9,877 nucleotides of DNA from Propionibacteriaceae bacterium UBA4569 (GCA_002387005.1 DGKN01000229.1:1159-11035), one strand, 5' to 3'. Positions 1 through 6,959 are shown, counted from the first letter of the stretch. Notes: generated from the sequence alone by a model not told the origin. Program-made: numbers and translations.

Positions 1-245
1 CGCTCGTAGTGGCCGATGTCGAGGTCGGTCTCGGCGCCGTCCTCGGTGACGAAGACCTCGCCGTGCTGGAAGGGGTTCATCGTGCCCGGATCGACGTTCA
101 GGTACGGATCCAGCTTCTGCATCGTGACCCGCAGGCCACGGGCCACCAGCAGGGAGCCGAGGCTCGATGCGGTCAACCCCTTGCCCAACGAGGAGACGAC
201 GCCTCCGGTGACGAATACGTGCTTGGTTGTCTTCGCAGCTCCCAC
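1..245 (-). CDS. pyrG: CTP synthase, N-terminal part (partial, runs off left edge)
   Basis: This is the first 81 codons of CTP synthase, which makes CTP from UTP, ATP and glutamine in the cytosol (last step of de novo pyrimidine nucleotide synthesis). The reverse strand reads [17 protein letters not shown], then [17 protein letters not shown], then [22 protein letters not shown]. These are the nearly invariant opening motifs of the amidoligase (synthetase) domain, including the P-loop-like [10 protein letters not shown]. The glutaminase domain lies outside the window. I chose GTG at 245-243 because conservation begins a few residues after it, no later in-frame start keeps the KHVFVTGG motif, and a TAGGCT hexamer lies 8 nt upstream with no Shine-Dalgarno (leaderless style). 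A TTG at 299 in the same frame is possible but would run across that element. The gene is divergent from the ligase gene. Identity is certain; the start is fairly likely. Confidence 0.97.
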   Translation of the reverse strand, partial: MGAAKTTKHVFVTGGVVSSLGKGLTASSLGSLLVARGLRVTMQKLDPYLNVDPGTMNPFQHGEVFVTEDGAETDLDIGHYE

Positions 246-253
246 GGGCTTCG

Positions 254-259
254 AGCCTA
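254..259 (-). promoter_or_regulatory. Probable -10 element of pyrG (leaderless start)
   Basis: TAGGCT on the minus strand fits the actinobacterial -10 pattern TANNNT and ends 8 nt before the GTG of pyrG, so transcription would begin at or next to the start codon. No recognisable -35 hexamer was found at 16-19 nt spacing. The same hexamer with nearly the same spacing precedes nadK. This is inferred from sequence only. Confidence 0.5.
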
Positions 260-294
260 CATGGCGCGCACGGTCGCGCGGACCAACCCGGTGC

Positions 295-300
295 CACAAT
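295..300 (+). promoter_or_regulatory. Probable -10 element of the ligase gene
   Basis: CACAAT on the plus strand matches a -10 hexamer at the key second and sixth positions and ends 7 nt before the ATG at 308. This spacing suits a leaderless transcript. No Shine-Dalgarno precedes ATG 308 or ATG 299. The pyrG/ligase intergenic space (about 62 bp) would hold both divergent promoters. No good -35 is visible. Confidence 0.4.
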
Positions 301-307
301 GTGGGCC

Positions 308-1363
308 ATGCAGCTGCCACTCCCCCTTCCCTTGGCCCCGATGCTCGCCAAGGCGGTCGCCTCGCTCCCAGAGCCGGACGCGATCGAGGGCGGCTGGAGC
401 TATGAGCCCAAGTGGGACGGCTTCCGCTGCCTGGTGGCCCGCGATGGGGACGGGGTGGAGCTGTTCAGCCGGGGCAAGAAGCCGCTGACCCGCTACTTCC
501 CCGAGCTGGTGGCGATCGCCCTGGAACAGCTTCCCGCGCAGTGCATCGTGGACGGGGAGATCGTCGTCCGCGCCGGGGAGCCGGGAGCGCAGCACCTGGC
601 CTGGGAGGCCTTGAGCCAACGGATCCACCCGGCCCAGAGCCGCATCGACAAGCTGTCGTCCGAGACCCCGGCCGAACTCGTCTTCTTCGACCTGCTGGTC
701 ATCGACGGCCGCGACGTGACCGGCCAGGGCTACCTGGAGCGCCGCGCACTGTTGGAGCAGATGGTCGCGGGCCTCGATCATCGGTCCCTGCACCTCAGCC
801 GCACCACCCGGGACGCTGCGGAGGCCCACGACTGGTTCGAGCGCTTCGAGGGCGCGGGCCTGGACGGGGTGGTGTGCAAGGCGAACACGGGGGCCTACCA
901 GCAGGACAAGCGGGCGATGCTCAAGGTCAAGCACAAGCGGACGGCCGAGGCAGTTGTCACGGGCTACCGGCTGCACACCTCCGGGGCGGGCGTGGGTTCG
1001 TTGTTGCTGGGGATGTACCACGAAGGCCACTTGGTGCCCGTCGGCGGCATCGGCGCCTTCACCCAGGCGATGCGCGCCTGCCTGGTGGACGAGTTGGCCC
1101 CGCTGGTCGTGCGGGATGATGACGGTGAGGTGGTGCACCAGGAACGGTCGAGGTCCCGCTTCTCGGGTGGCAAGGACACCTCGGTGATCGCTCTGGAACC
1201 ATCGCTGGTGGTGGAGGTCGCCTTCGACCAGCTGGAGGGTCTGCGCTTCCGGCACGCCGCCCAGTTCCTGCGCTGGCGACCGGACCGGGAGCCCGCCAGC
1301 TGCCTGCTCGACCAAGTCGACCGGCCGATCGCCTATGACCTGGACGAGGTGCTCCAGCGCTGA
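308..1363 (+). CDS. ligC: Stand-alone ATP-dependent DNA ligase, LigC type
   Basis: A 351-residue ligase that seals DNA nicks through a covalent lysine-AMP intermediate. The adenylation domain carries motif I EPKWDGFR (Lys35 is the AMP acceptor), the FFDLLVIDG motif at about 126-134, GLDGVVCK at 184-191 and KVKHKR at 206-211. The C-terminal half is the OB domain and ends in [15 protein letters not shown] (about 315-329). The length and the opening ([15 protein letters not shown]) resemble mycobacterial LigC (about 358 aa). There is no polymerase or nuclease domain of LigD. In mycobacteria LigC is a backup enzyme in excision repair and end joining beside the NAD-dependent LigA; whether that holds here is inference. 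I chose ATG 308 because homology starts there and a -10-like hexamer sits 7 nt upstream. ATG 299 would add three residues. The gene is convergent with recN, 24 bp away. Confidence 0.93.
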   Translation: MQLPLPLPLAPMLAKAVASLPEPDAIEGGWSYEPKWDGFRCLVARDGDGVELFSRGKKPLTRYFPELVAIALEQLPAQCIVDGEIVVRAGEPGAQHLAWEALSQRIHPAQSRIDKLSSETPAELVFFDLLVIDGRDVTGQGYLERRALLEQMVAGLDHRSLHLSRTTRDAAEAHDWFERFEGAGLDGVVCKANTGAYQQDKRAMLKVKHKRTAEAVVTGYRLHTSGAGVGSLLLGMYHEGHLVPVGGIGAFTQAMRACLVDELAPLVVRDDDGEVVHQERSRSRFSGGKDTSVIALEPSLVVEVAFDQLEGLRFRHAAQFLRWRPDREPASCLLDQVDRPIAYDLDEVLQR

Positions 1364-1376
1364 ACCCCTCCGCTGG
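1354..1376. terminator. Possible bidirectional terminator hairpin, ligase/recN
   Basis: CCAGCG (1354-1359) and CGCTGG (1371-1376) can form a 6-bp GC-only stem with an 11-nt loop that contains the ligase stop codon. It lies at the convergent junction of the ligase and recN genes. There is no T-tract on either side, so it is a weak candidate of the kind common in high-GC actinobacteria. Confidence 0.35.
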
Positions 1377-1387
1377 CAGTTCGGTCG

Positions 1388-3100
1388 TCAGTCCGCGCGC
1401 CCGGCCGTCTCCAGCAGTTCCCGGGCGTGCGCCAGTGAGGACTGACTGGACTCGATGCCGCCCATCATCCGCGCCAGCTCGGCCAGCCGTTCGTCCCCGG
1501 TGACGCGACGCAGGTTCGACGTGGTGACCTGACCGGTGGACGACTTGCTGACGACGTACTGCCGGTCGGCGAACGCCGCGACCTGCGCGAGGTGGGTGAC
1601 GACGATCACCTGCGATCCCTGCGCCAGCCGGGCCAGCCGACGCCCGATCTCCACGGCAACCGCACCACCGACGCCGGCATCGACCTCGTCGAACACGAAG
1701 GAGTGCAGCAGGGGGTGCTCGGAGGCATCCTGCGCACCGTCCGCGAGCACCGCCTCCAGCGCCAACCGGACCCGGGACAGCTCACCGCCGGAGGCGACCT
1801 TGGACAATGGCGCCAGGTCCGAGCCGGGGTTCGCGGAGAAGACCAACTGCACCTGTTCGGCTCCGTGCGGGCCCGGTTCGGGCAGGGCGGGGAGTTCGAA
1901 CTCCAGCCGGGCGTGAGGCATGGCCAGGGCCGTCAGCTCCTCTCGGACCCGGTCGGCGAGCTCACGTGCAGCCTGCTCTCGGCCATGTCCCAGTGCGGCG
2001 GCTCGTTGCGCGACCTCATCGTCCATCCGGACGAGTTCAGCGTCGATCTCCCCGATCCGGTCATCCGCCCCGGACAACGCTGCGTGCCGTTCGGCTGCGT
2101 TCCGCGCCCAGGCCAGCACCTCGTCCACGGAGTCGCCGTATTTGCGCATCAGCCCGGCGAGTTCGGCGCGACGGCCGGTGATGACCTCCAAGCGGGCGGG
2201 GTCTGCCTCGAGGTCGGCGAGGTAGCTCGCGACCTGGGCGGTGGCGTCGTCAAGGAGGTAGCCAACCTCGCGCAGCTGGTCGGCGATCTGCTGCGCGCCG
2301 GGGTCCAGGTCTGCGGCCTGGGCCATCGCCTTGCGGGCCTGGCCGAGCAGGCCGATGGCACCCGGGGCATCCTCGAAACCGTCCACCGACCCGGACAGGG
2401 CAGTCACTGCGACATCGGCGTGCTGTCGCAGGTCGTCGGTGGCCTGCAGCCGGGAGGCCTCGGCGGCGAGTTGTTCGTCCTCGCCGGGCTGGGGGTCCAG
2501 CGCGGCGATCTCGTCCAGCCCGAAGGCCAGCATGTCCTTCTCCCGAGCGCGTTCGTGGGCCCGGGTGAGCAGTTCCTCGCGTTCGGTGCGCAGCTCGCGG
2601 CGACGGATGAACAGCCGCTGGTAGTCCTCGAGCCGGGCCAGGTGCTCGGGCCCGCAGAAGCGGTCCAGCACCTCGCGCTGCCGTTCGGGGGTGCCCAGTC
2701 GCACCTGCTCGGACTGGCCGTGGATGGTGGCAAGTTCCGCGGCCACCTGTGACAGCGAGCCGACCGAGGCCTGCACCCCGCCGACGAAGGCGCGGGATCG
2801 TCCGCCCGCGCTGACCTGGCGGGCGATCAACAGCTCGTCGTCCTCCAGCTCTCCCCCGGTCTGTTCGACGCTCTGCCGCAGGTGTTCGACGGCGCTGAAC
2901 CGCCCTTCGACGATGGCGCGGGCAGCGCCCCTGCGCACGACGCCGGAGTCGGCGCGCTGGCCGAGCAACAGGCCCAACGAACTGACGACCATCGTCTTCC
3001 CGGCGCCGGTCTCACCGGTGACGGCAGTCATGCCGGGGCCGAACTCGACGATGCTCTCCTCGATCACGCCCAGCCCGGTGATCCGCAGCTCGGTGAGCAT
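1388..3100 (-). CDS. recN: DNA repair ATPase RecN
   Basis: A 570-residue SMC-like cytosolic ATPase that acts at double-strand breaks and promotes end tethering and recombinational repair. Visible in order: N-terminal Walker A GETGAGKT at residues 29-36; a long central helical/coiled-coil part rich in Glu, Arg, Ala and Leu (about 150-380); the ABC signature SGGELSR at 437-443; Walker B FVFDEVD at 468-474 (Asp471, Glu472), followed by AGVGG; and the switch histidine in VVTHLAQVAAF (His503). The length is normal for the family (about 550-590). The ATG starts directly after the nadK stop (TGAATG, zero spacing). It has a textbook AGGAGG 5 nt upstream, so it is cotranscribed with nadK but translated from its own ribosome site. 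The pairing of nadK and recN is widespread in actinobacteria. No SOS-type operator was recognised. Confidence 0.97.
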   Translation of the reverse strand: MLTELRITGLGVIEESIVEFGPGMTAVTGETGAGKTMVVSSLGLLLGQRADSGVVRRGAARAIVEGRFSAVEHLRQSVEQTGGELEDDELLIARQVSAGGRSRAFVGGVQASVGSLSQVAAELATIHGQSEQVRLGTPERQREVLDRFCGPEHLARLEDYQRLFIRRRELRTEREELLTRAHERAREKDMLAFGLDEIAALDPQPGEDEQLAAEASRLQATDDLRQHADVAVTALSGSVDGFEDAPGAIGLLGQARKAMAQAADLDPGAQQIADQLREVGYLLDDATAQVASYLADLEADPARLEVITGRRAELAGLMRKYGDSVDEVLAWARNAAERHAALSGADDRIGEIDAELVRMDDEVAQRAAALGHGREQAARELADRVREELTALAMPHARLEFELPALPEPGPHGAEQVQLVFSANPGSDLAPLSKVASGGELSRVRLALEAVLADGAQDASEHPLLHSFVFDEVDAGVGGAVAVEIGRRLARLAQGSQVIVVTHLAQVAAFADRQYVVSKSSTGQVTTSNLRRVTGDERLAELARMMGGIESSQSSLAHARELLETAGRAD

Positions 3101-4030
3101 TCAGGCCTCCTGGGAGCCGCCGCGGAAGCCCTCGACCGGCAGCCGGAACTTCTTCACCAGCCGCGTGGTAAAGGGCTGCTCGGCGAGCCGGGCGATCAGC
3201 AGGTCCTTGCTGCCCCGCACCACGGTGACGCGGCTGCCGGGCTGGGCGTCGACGGAGCGCCGCCCATCCACCCAGACGGACGCGGTCGCGTCACGGCCGT
3301 GGCTGACGTCCAGGTCGACCCGGGAGCCCGGGCTCAGCACCAGCGGACGGTTGAACAGCGCGTGCGCGGACAACGGCACCAGCAGCATCGCCGAGACATC
3401 GGGCCACATGACGGGGCCGCCAGCGGAGAAGGCATAGGCGGTCGAGCCGGTCGGGGTGGAGACCAGGACGCCGTCGCACCCCCAGCGCGACAGGGGCTTG
3501 TGGTCGACGGTTGCCATCACCTCCAGCATCCGTTCGCGGGCGGCCTTCTCGACCGAGACCTCGTTGATGGCGAAGCTCTCCCAGATCAGCGCACCGGTCC
3601 CGTCGCGGACGCTGACCGCCAGCGTGAGACGACGCTCGACCTCGTAGGTGTGCGAGACGACCTTGTCGACCAGGTCGCGGGTCTCCGACAGGTCCAGCTC
3701 GGCGAGGAAGCCGACGTGGCCGAGGTTCACGCCCAACAGCGGCAGCCCGCGTGGGACGGCGAACTCGGCGCCACTGAGGATGGAGCCGTCGCCACCGAAG
3801 ACCACCACCAGCTCGAAGCCCTGGCGCGCGGAGAGGTCCAGCTCGTCGAAGTCGACACCCGACGGCAGCTGCGCCCGCAGTTCATCGACGCGTTCCGGCC
3901 GTTCGGTGCTGACCTGGCAGCGCAGGCCGCGCTCAGCCAGCCCGCTGATGAAGGCTGCGGCTGCGTCGACGGCCTCGGGGCGGGTCGGGTGCAGGAACAC
4001 CGCGACCGCGCGGTTCTCGCTGGTGGTCAC
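3101..4030 (-). CDS. nadK: NAD kinase (ATP/polyphosphate-NAD kinase)
   Basis: A 309-residue cytosolic enzyme that phosphorylates NAD to NADP and so sets the NADPH pool. Diagnostic motifs are present: GGDG at 79-82 (phosphate/metal binding), GVNLGHVGFLAE at 100-111, the NE pair at 156-157 (NAD adenosine), GCDGVLVSTPTGSTAYA at about 184-200 and SAGGP at 202-206. Length and C-terminus (KKFRLPVEGFRG) match actinobacterial PpnK. The frame opens at a TTG at 4060. I prefer GTG at 4030-4028 because family homology begins a few residues after it and because TAGGCT, a -10-like hexamer, sits 7 nt upstream, as for pyrG. The TTG start would add ten residues that include this promoter-like sequence. The tlyA stop is 78 bp upstream, so nadK-recN may be transcribed both from tlyA read-through and from this internal promoter. 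Confidence 0.96.
   Translation of the reverse strand: MTTSENRAVAVFLHPTRPEAVDAAAAFISGLAERGLRCQVSTERPERVDELRAQLPSGVDFDELDLSARQGFELVVVFGGDGSILSGAEFAVPRGLPLLGVNLGHVGFLAELDLSETRDLVDKVVSHTYEVERRLTLAVSVRDGTGALIWESFAINEVSVEKAARERMLEVMATVDHKPLSRWGCDGVLVSTPTGSTAYAFSAGGPVMWPDVSAMLLVPLSAHALFNRPLVLSPGSRVDLDVSHGRDATASVWVDGRRSVDAQPGSRVTVVRGSKDLLIARLAEQPFTTRLVKKFRLPVEGFRGGSQEA
3106..3111 (-). promoter_or_regulatory. Strong Shine-Dalgarno of recN inside the nadK end
   Basis: AGGAGG on the minus strand, 5 nt before the recN ATG, lies within the last codons of nadK. It fixes the recN start at 3100 and shows that recN has its own strong ribosome site even though its start abuts the nadK stop. Confidence 0.8.
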
Positions 4031-4037
4031 GCCACGC

Positions 4038-4043
4038 AGCCTA
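4038..4043 (-). promoter_or_regulatory. Probable internal -10 element for nadK-recN
   Basis: TAGGCT on the minus strand ends 7 nt before the GTG of nadK. It is identical to the hexamer before pyrG and fits TANNNT. Nothing like TTGAC is clear at the -35 distance. The GGAGG 20 nt before GTG is too far to be its ribosome site. A leaderless nadK-recN transcript is inferred. Confidence 0.45.
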
Positions 4044-4108
4044 GTGGGGACCTCCGACAAGGTTTGGCATGGGCTTCCCAGAGGCCCCGGATCAAGCGCC
4101 CCGCTCCC

Positions 4109-4873
4109 TCAGGCCCGCTCGAAGGCGACGAAGTACTCCAGGTTCCCCGCCGGCCCCGGCAGCTGGCTCTCGGCGGTGAAGACAGCCGTCCAGCCGAGAT
4201 GACGGGCGGCGTCCACGACGCCGGCCACCGCCTCGTCCCGGTCGTCCTGGGTGCGGACGACACCACGCGAGTCGAGGCGCTTTCGTCCAACCTCGAACTG
4301 GGGCTTGACCATCAGCAGGGCCTTGCCGTGCGCCGCGCTGGCGCCCGGGGCCGGGGGCGCGAGGACGCTGAACAGGGGTTCCAGCAGCAGCTTGAGGCTG
4401 ATGAACGAGACATCGCAGACGGCCAGGTCGACCGGTTCGTCGTCCAGATGGGCGAGGGTCAGGTCGCGCAGGTTCAGGCCCTCGAGGTTGGTGACGTGAG
4501 GGTCGGCCCGCAATTCGTCGACGAGTTGGCCGTGGCCGACGTCGACGGCGTAGACGCGTTGCGCGCCGCGATCCAGCAGCACTTCGGTGAAGCCGCCGGT
4601 CGAGGCCCCGGCGTCCAGGACGCGCTCGGGCACTGTGTTCCAGCCCAGCTCGTCGAGCGCACCGATCAGCTTGTGGGCGGCACGAGAAACCCACGGCCGG
4701 TGTTCCTCGACGCTGACCTGCTGGTGGCTGAAGACCTGCTGCGAGACCTTCGTCGCGAGTTTCCCGTCGACGTGTACCAGCCCCTGCTGGACGAGCTGCT
4801 GGGCCAGGTGGCGCGAGCGGGCGAGGCCGAGCTCGACCAGCGCAAGGTCGAGACGGGAGGAGGACTCAGCCAT
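4109..4873 (-). CDS. tlyA: TlyA-type rRNA 2'-O-methyltransferase
   Basis: A 254-residue protein of the TlyA family, which 2'-O-methylates ribose in 16S and 23S rRNA (C1409 and C1920 in mycobacteria) using S-adenosylmethionine; loss gives capreomycin/viomycin resistance there. An S4 RNA-binding domain (about 7-55) is joined by RPWV at 59-62, matching the RAWV linker of M. tuberculosis TlyA, to a FtsJ-like Rossmann domain. The SAM loop is DAGASTGGFTE at 87-97. The likely catalytic tetrad is Lys68, Asp154 (CDVSFISL), Lys190 (MVKPQFE) and Glu246 (GNLEYF). A Pro/Ala-rich insertion around 172-183 shifts Lys190 by about eight residues relative to the mycobacterial enzyme. The ATG overlaps the end of the preceding small ORF by 8 bp and has no clear Shine-Dalgarno, so translational coupling is likely. 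Older annotation calls the family a haemolysin; an rRNA methyltransferase is better supported. Confidence 0.95.
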   Translation of the reverse strand: MAESSSRLDLALVELGLARSRHLAQQLVQQGLVHVDGKLATKVSQQVFSHQQVSVEEHRPWVSRAAHKLIGALDELGWNTVPERVLDAGASTGGFTEVLLDRGAQRVYAVDVGHGQLVDELRADPHVTNLEGLNLRDLTLAHLDDEPVDLAVCDVSFISLKLLLEPLFSVLAPPAPGASAAHGKALLMVKPQFEVGRKRLDSRGVVRTQDDRDEAVAGVVDAARHLGWTAVFTAESQLPGPAGNLEYFVAFERA

Positions 4874-5105
4874 GGTTCGGTCGCAGACCGGCGGGAATGG
4901 GGTTGTGGGCGGCTTCGCGGCCCGCCTCCAGCTCCTGCACCAGCACGTCGTGCGCCTCCAAGAGCGCTTGGTGGTGCTCGGCGAGAGGCCTTTCTGCCAG
5001 ATCGCCGAGGGCTGCCAGCGCCGCGTCCACCTCCTTGTTCGCGGTCATGGCGTTGGGTTGTGTCGGGCTGCCGGGCGCAGCTGGGGTGGGCAGGTTCTCG
5101 TCCAT
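4866..5105 (-). CDS. Small acidic helical protein upstream of tlyA
   Basis: A 79-residue protein without recognised catalytic motifs. The N-terminal 20 residues are Pro-rich. Residues about 22-66 form a probable amphipathic helical stretch (NKEVDAALAALGDL, then LAEHHQALLEAHDVLVQELE) rich in Ala, Leu and Glu. M. tuberculosis has a similarly small gene of unknown function (Rv1693) in the same place, between the phosphatase and tlyA, so this is probably a conserved member of the block, not a chance frame. I chose ATG 5105 because TACCCT lies 7 nt upstream (leaderless style). ATG 5048 would give 60 residues and keep the helical core. The frame could open further upstream, to 5345, but that part reads as low-complexity shadow of the opposite gene. 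The stop overlaps tlyA by 8 bp, so it is the lead gene of the tlyA-nadK-recN unit. Function unknown. Confidence 0.75.
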   Translation of the reverse strand: MDENLPTPAAPGSPTQPNAMTANKEVDAALAALGDLAERPLAEHHQALLEAHDVLVQELEAGREAAHNPIPAGLRPNHG

Positions 5106-5112
5106 GGGTGCA

Positions 5113-5118
5113 AGGGTA
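5113..5118 (-). promoter_or_regulatory. Probable -10 element of the small ORF-tlyA unit
   Basis: TACCCT on the minus strand fits TANNNT and ends 7 nt before the ATG at 5105, with no Shine-Dalgarno between them. It would drive a leaderless transcript of the small ORF, tlyA and perhaps nadK-recN. The 108-bp gap to the divergent peptidase gene must also hold that gene's promoter, which I could not identify confidently. Confidence 0.45.
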
Positions 5119-5201
5119 GGGCGCCGGACAGGGACGCTGGTGCGGGTTGCCCCGTGAGCCCGTTCCGTGTTTGGGTCGAGGGACCGGACGACGCCGCCCA
5201 C

Positions 5202-5210
5202 GGAAGGAAG
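5202..5210 (+). promoter_or_regulatory. Shine-Dalgarno of the M15-type peptidase gene
   Basis: GGAAGGAAG ends 3 nt before the ATG at 5214; its AAGGA core is at a workable distance. It decides the start of a frame that is open for more than 600 nt upstream. Confidence 0.65.
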
Positions 5211-5213
5211 CTC

Positions 5214-6959
5214 ATGCGCACGCCCGCGAGCACCCCATGCCTGCTCCTCGGAGCCCTGGTGGCTGGTGCCAGCCTGCTGGCTCCAGCAGTGGCGGCCGCG
5301 GAGACCGCCTCGCCATCGGTTCCGGCCAGCCCCTCGGACAGTCACGCCGCGAGCCCTTCGGAGAGCGCAGCCGAGAGCCGGACGCCGTCGACCACACCCA
5401 GCGCTGCATCGCCGGCACCCAGCGCTGCATCGCCGACACCCAGCACTGCGTCGCCGACACCAACTGCGGCCACCAGCGCCAGCGGCACCGCGAGCGCCCA
5501 GCCCACCTCCCAGCCCAGAGCGACCGAGTCCGCCACGGTCCGCGTGGCGGCCGTGGGCTCGGTCACGATGGACATCACTGCACCCGCCAGCGCCTGCGCC
5601 TCCATCACCCTCCGGGGCACGGCTCCTGCCGGATCATCAGTCAAGCTGCACGTGGCGACGCAACGCTCAGACGGAACACTCTCGACGTGGAGCCCGGCGT
5701 CACGTCCGACGGCCAATGCGTCGAGCAGCGGCTCGTGGATGGCCGTTCTGGACGACACCCGCTGCTACGCGGGAAGCTACCGGGTCCGGGCGAGCGTCGA
5801 CGCCGGCAGCGTCGAGAAGACCTTTGACCGCGCCGGCACCGCCACCTGGAGCCTGGCCGCCACCCAGACCGGAACCACCAACACCTCCAAGGTCTTCACC
5901 GGTCACCCGATCGTGCTGTCGGGCAAGCTGTCCCCCGCCTCCGACGCGCCCGTCACCATTTGGGAGAAGGTGGGCACCACCAACAAGGTGGTCGCGCGCT
6001 TCCGCGCCGGTCTGGACGGGAGCTATTCCCGCACCATCTACGCCTCCGCCGGGAGCCACAGGTGGTTCGTCAACTCCAGCGCCGATCCCACCCTCGCCGG
6101 TTCGGCCGTCCGCACCGTCCAGGTCGTGAGGCCGACGATCACCGCAAAGGCCCTGGGGACCATCGACTCCCTCAAGTCCGTGAACGTGATCGGCCGGCTG
6201 GAATCCTGGGGCTACCCGCGCAAGGTCGAGCTCTACGTGGCCGTGAACGGTCGCTGGAGCCGGCACTACGTCGGCAGGACGCGGGCTGACGGCAGCTACT
6301 CGCTGCCGTTCACCTTCAAGCCCGGCACCCTGGCCAGCTACACGATGATGACCCAGGCCTACCTGCCCAATGGCAGCGCGGTGCACTCGGCCAACGTCAC
6401 GGTGACGCGGACGCTCGTCCTCAACGCACGAGTGCGGGCCACCACGGCGGCGGATGTCGCGAAGACCTACCGCTCGGGCTGCCCCGTCGGCCCCTCCCAG
6501 CTGCGCACCGTGGAGATGAACTACCTCGGCTACGACAAGCTGGTGCATCGCGGTGTGCTCATCGTCCGCTCGGACCTGACGCCGGAGGTGATCAGCGCCT
6601 TCACCCGCGGGACGGTTTCGGGACGCTTCCCGATCCAGCGCATGTCCAACCCGAATGTCTGGGCCGGCGATGACGTCGCGATGATGGCCGCAGGCAACAC
6701 CTCCGCCTTCAACTGCCGACGCGTCACGGGCAACCCCTACCGGATGTCACCGCACTCCTACGGGAAGGCGATCGACGTCAACACGATCGAGAACCCATAC
6801 CTGGTCAACGGACGCTGGTACCCCTCCGCCACCTATGGGAGCTACCGTCCCGCCTCGGTGAAGGGCTTGTTGACCAGTTCGAGCGCGCTGACCGTCGGGC
6901 TCAAGGGCCAGGGCTACTCCTGGTACTCGGGCTGGGACTGGCAGCACTTCCAGAAATGA
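5214..6959 (+). CDS. Exported M15-family (D-Ala-D-Ala carboxypeptidase-like) peptidase with Ser/Pro/Ala linker
   Basis: A 581-residue exported protein. Order: Sec signal peptide (Arg2, hydrophobic 9-26, AVAAA cleavage near 27-29); a Ser/Pro/Ala/Thr-rich linker (about 30-106) with three 7-residue repeats; beta-rich regions, with two probable Ig-like units of about 85 residues each (about 225-304 and 308-398); and a C-terminal peptidase of the M15 fold. Zinc ligands are predicted as His514 and Asp521 (SPHSYGKAID, H-x6-D) and His578. Asp575 in DWQH takes the place of the catalytic acid of VanX/Ply500 enzymes. Cys423 and Cys501 (NTSAFNCR) may form a disulfide. The family cleaves peptidoglycan peptides; substrate and bond are unknown here. 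The linker and beta modules suggest it acts within or beyond the wall. It starts at ATG 5214 by signal peptide and Shine-Dalgarno. The lipoprotein gene overlaps its stop by ATGA. It lies opposite to the flanking conserved genes. Confidence 0.88.
   Translation: MRTPASTPCLLLGALVAGASLLAPAVAAAETASPSVPASPSDSHAASPSESAAESRTPSTTPSAASPAPSAASPTPSTASPTPTAATSASGTASAQPTSQPRATESATVRVAAVGSVTMDITAPASACASITLRGTAPAGSSVKLHVATQRSDGTLSTWSPASRPTANASSSGSWMAVLDDTRCYAGSYRVRASVDAGSVEKTFDRAGTATWSLAATQTGTTNTSKVFTGHPIVLSGKLSPASDAPVTIWEKVGTTNKVVARFRAGLDGSYSRTIYASAGSHRWFVNSSADPTLAGSAVRTVQVVRPTITAKALGTIDSLKSVNVIGRLESWGYPRKVELYVAVNGRWSRHYVGRTRADGSYSLPFTFKPGTLASYTMMTQAYLPNGSAVHSANVTVTRTLVLNARVRATTAADVAKTYRSGCPVGPSQLRTVEMNYLGYDKLVHRGVLIVRSDLTPEVISAFTRGTVSGRFPIQRMSNPNVWAGDDVAMMAAGNTSAFNCRRVTGNPYRMSPHSYGKAIDVNTIENPYLVNGRWYPSATYGSYRPASVKGLLTSSSALTVGLKGQGYSWYSGWDWQHFQK
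5397..5459 (+). repeat. Three tandem 21-bp repeats in the peptidase linker
   Basis: Units at 5397-5417, 5418-5438 and 5439-5459 begin CCCAGCGCTGCATCGCC. The second differs from the first at one base, the third at a few. They encode PSAASPA, PSAASPT and PSTASPT. The following codons (PTAATSA) look like a decayed further copy. Copy number could vary by slippage, changing the linker length in frame. Confidence 0.85.

Noticed and set aside
257..1315. 352-residue open frame on the minus strand
   Set aside because: Antisense to the ligase, whose catalytic motifs are all intact; no sensible domain in the minus reading.
1592..2752. 386-residue open frame on the plus strand
   Set aside because: Antisense to recN; composition-driven, with no family motif or ribosome site.
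4031..4060. TTG start giving a 319-residue NAD kinase
   Set aside because: The extra ten residues are not family-like and contain the TAGGCT promoter-like hexamer. GTG 4030 fits better, though the longer form is not excluded.
2882..5119. 745-residue open frame on the plus strand
   Set aside because: It lies antisense across recN, nadK and tlyA, which have full family motifs. It is low in recognisable structure and is explained by high-GC codon bias keeping the opposite frame free of stops.
4587..5213. Long N-terminal extension of the peptidase frame
   Set aside because: It overlaps tlyA and the small ORF antisense. The signal peptide and Shine-Dalgarno put the start at ATG 5214.
5700..6548. 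282-residue open frame on the minus strand
   Set aside because: Antisense to the peptidase beta modules; Gly/His/Arg-rich shadow sequence without motifs.
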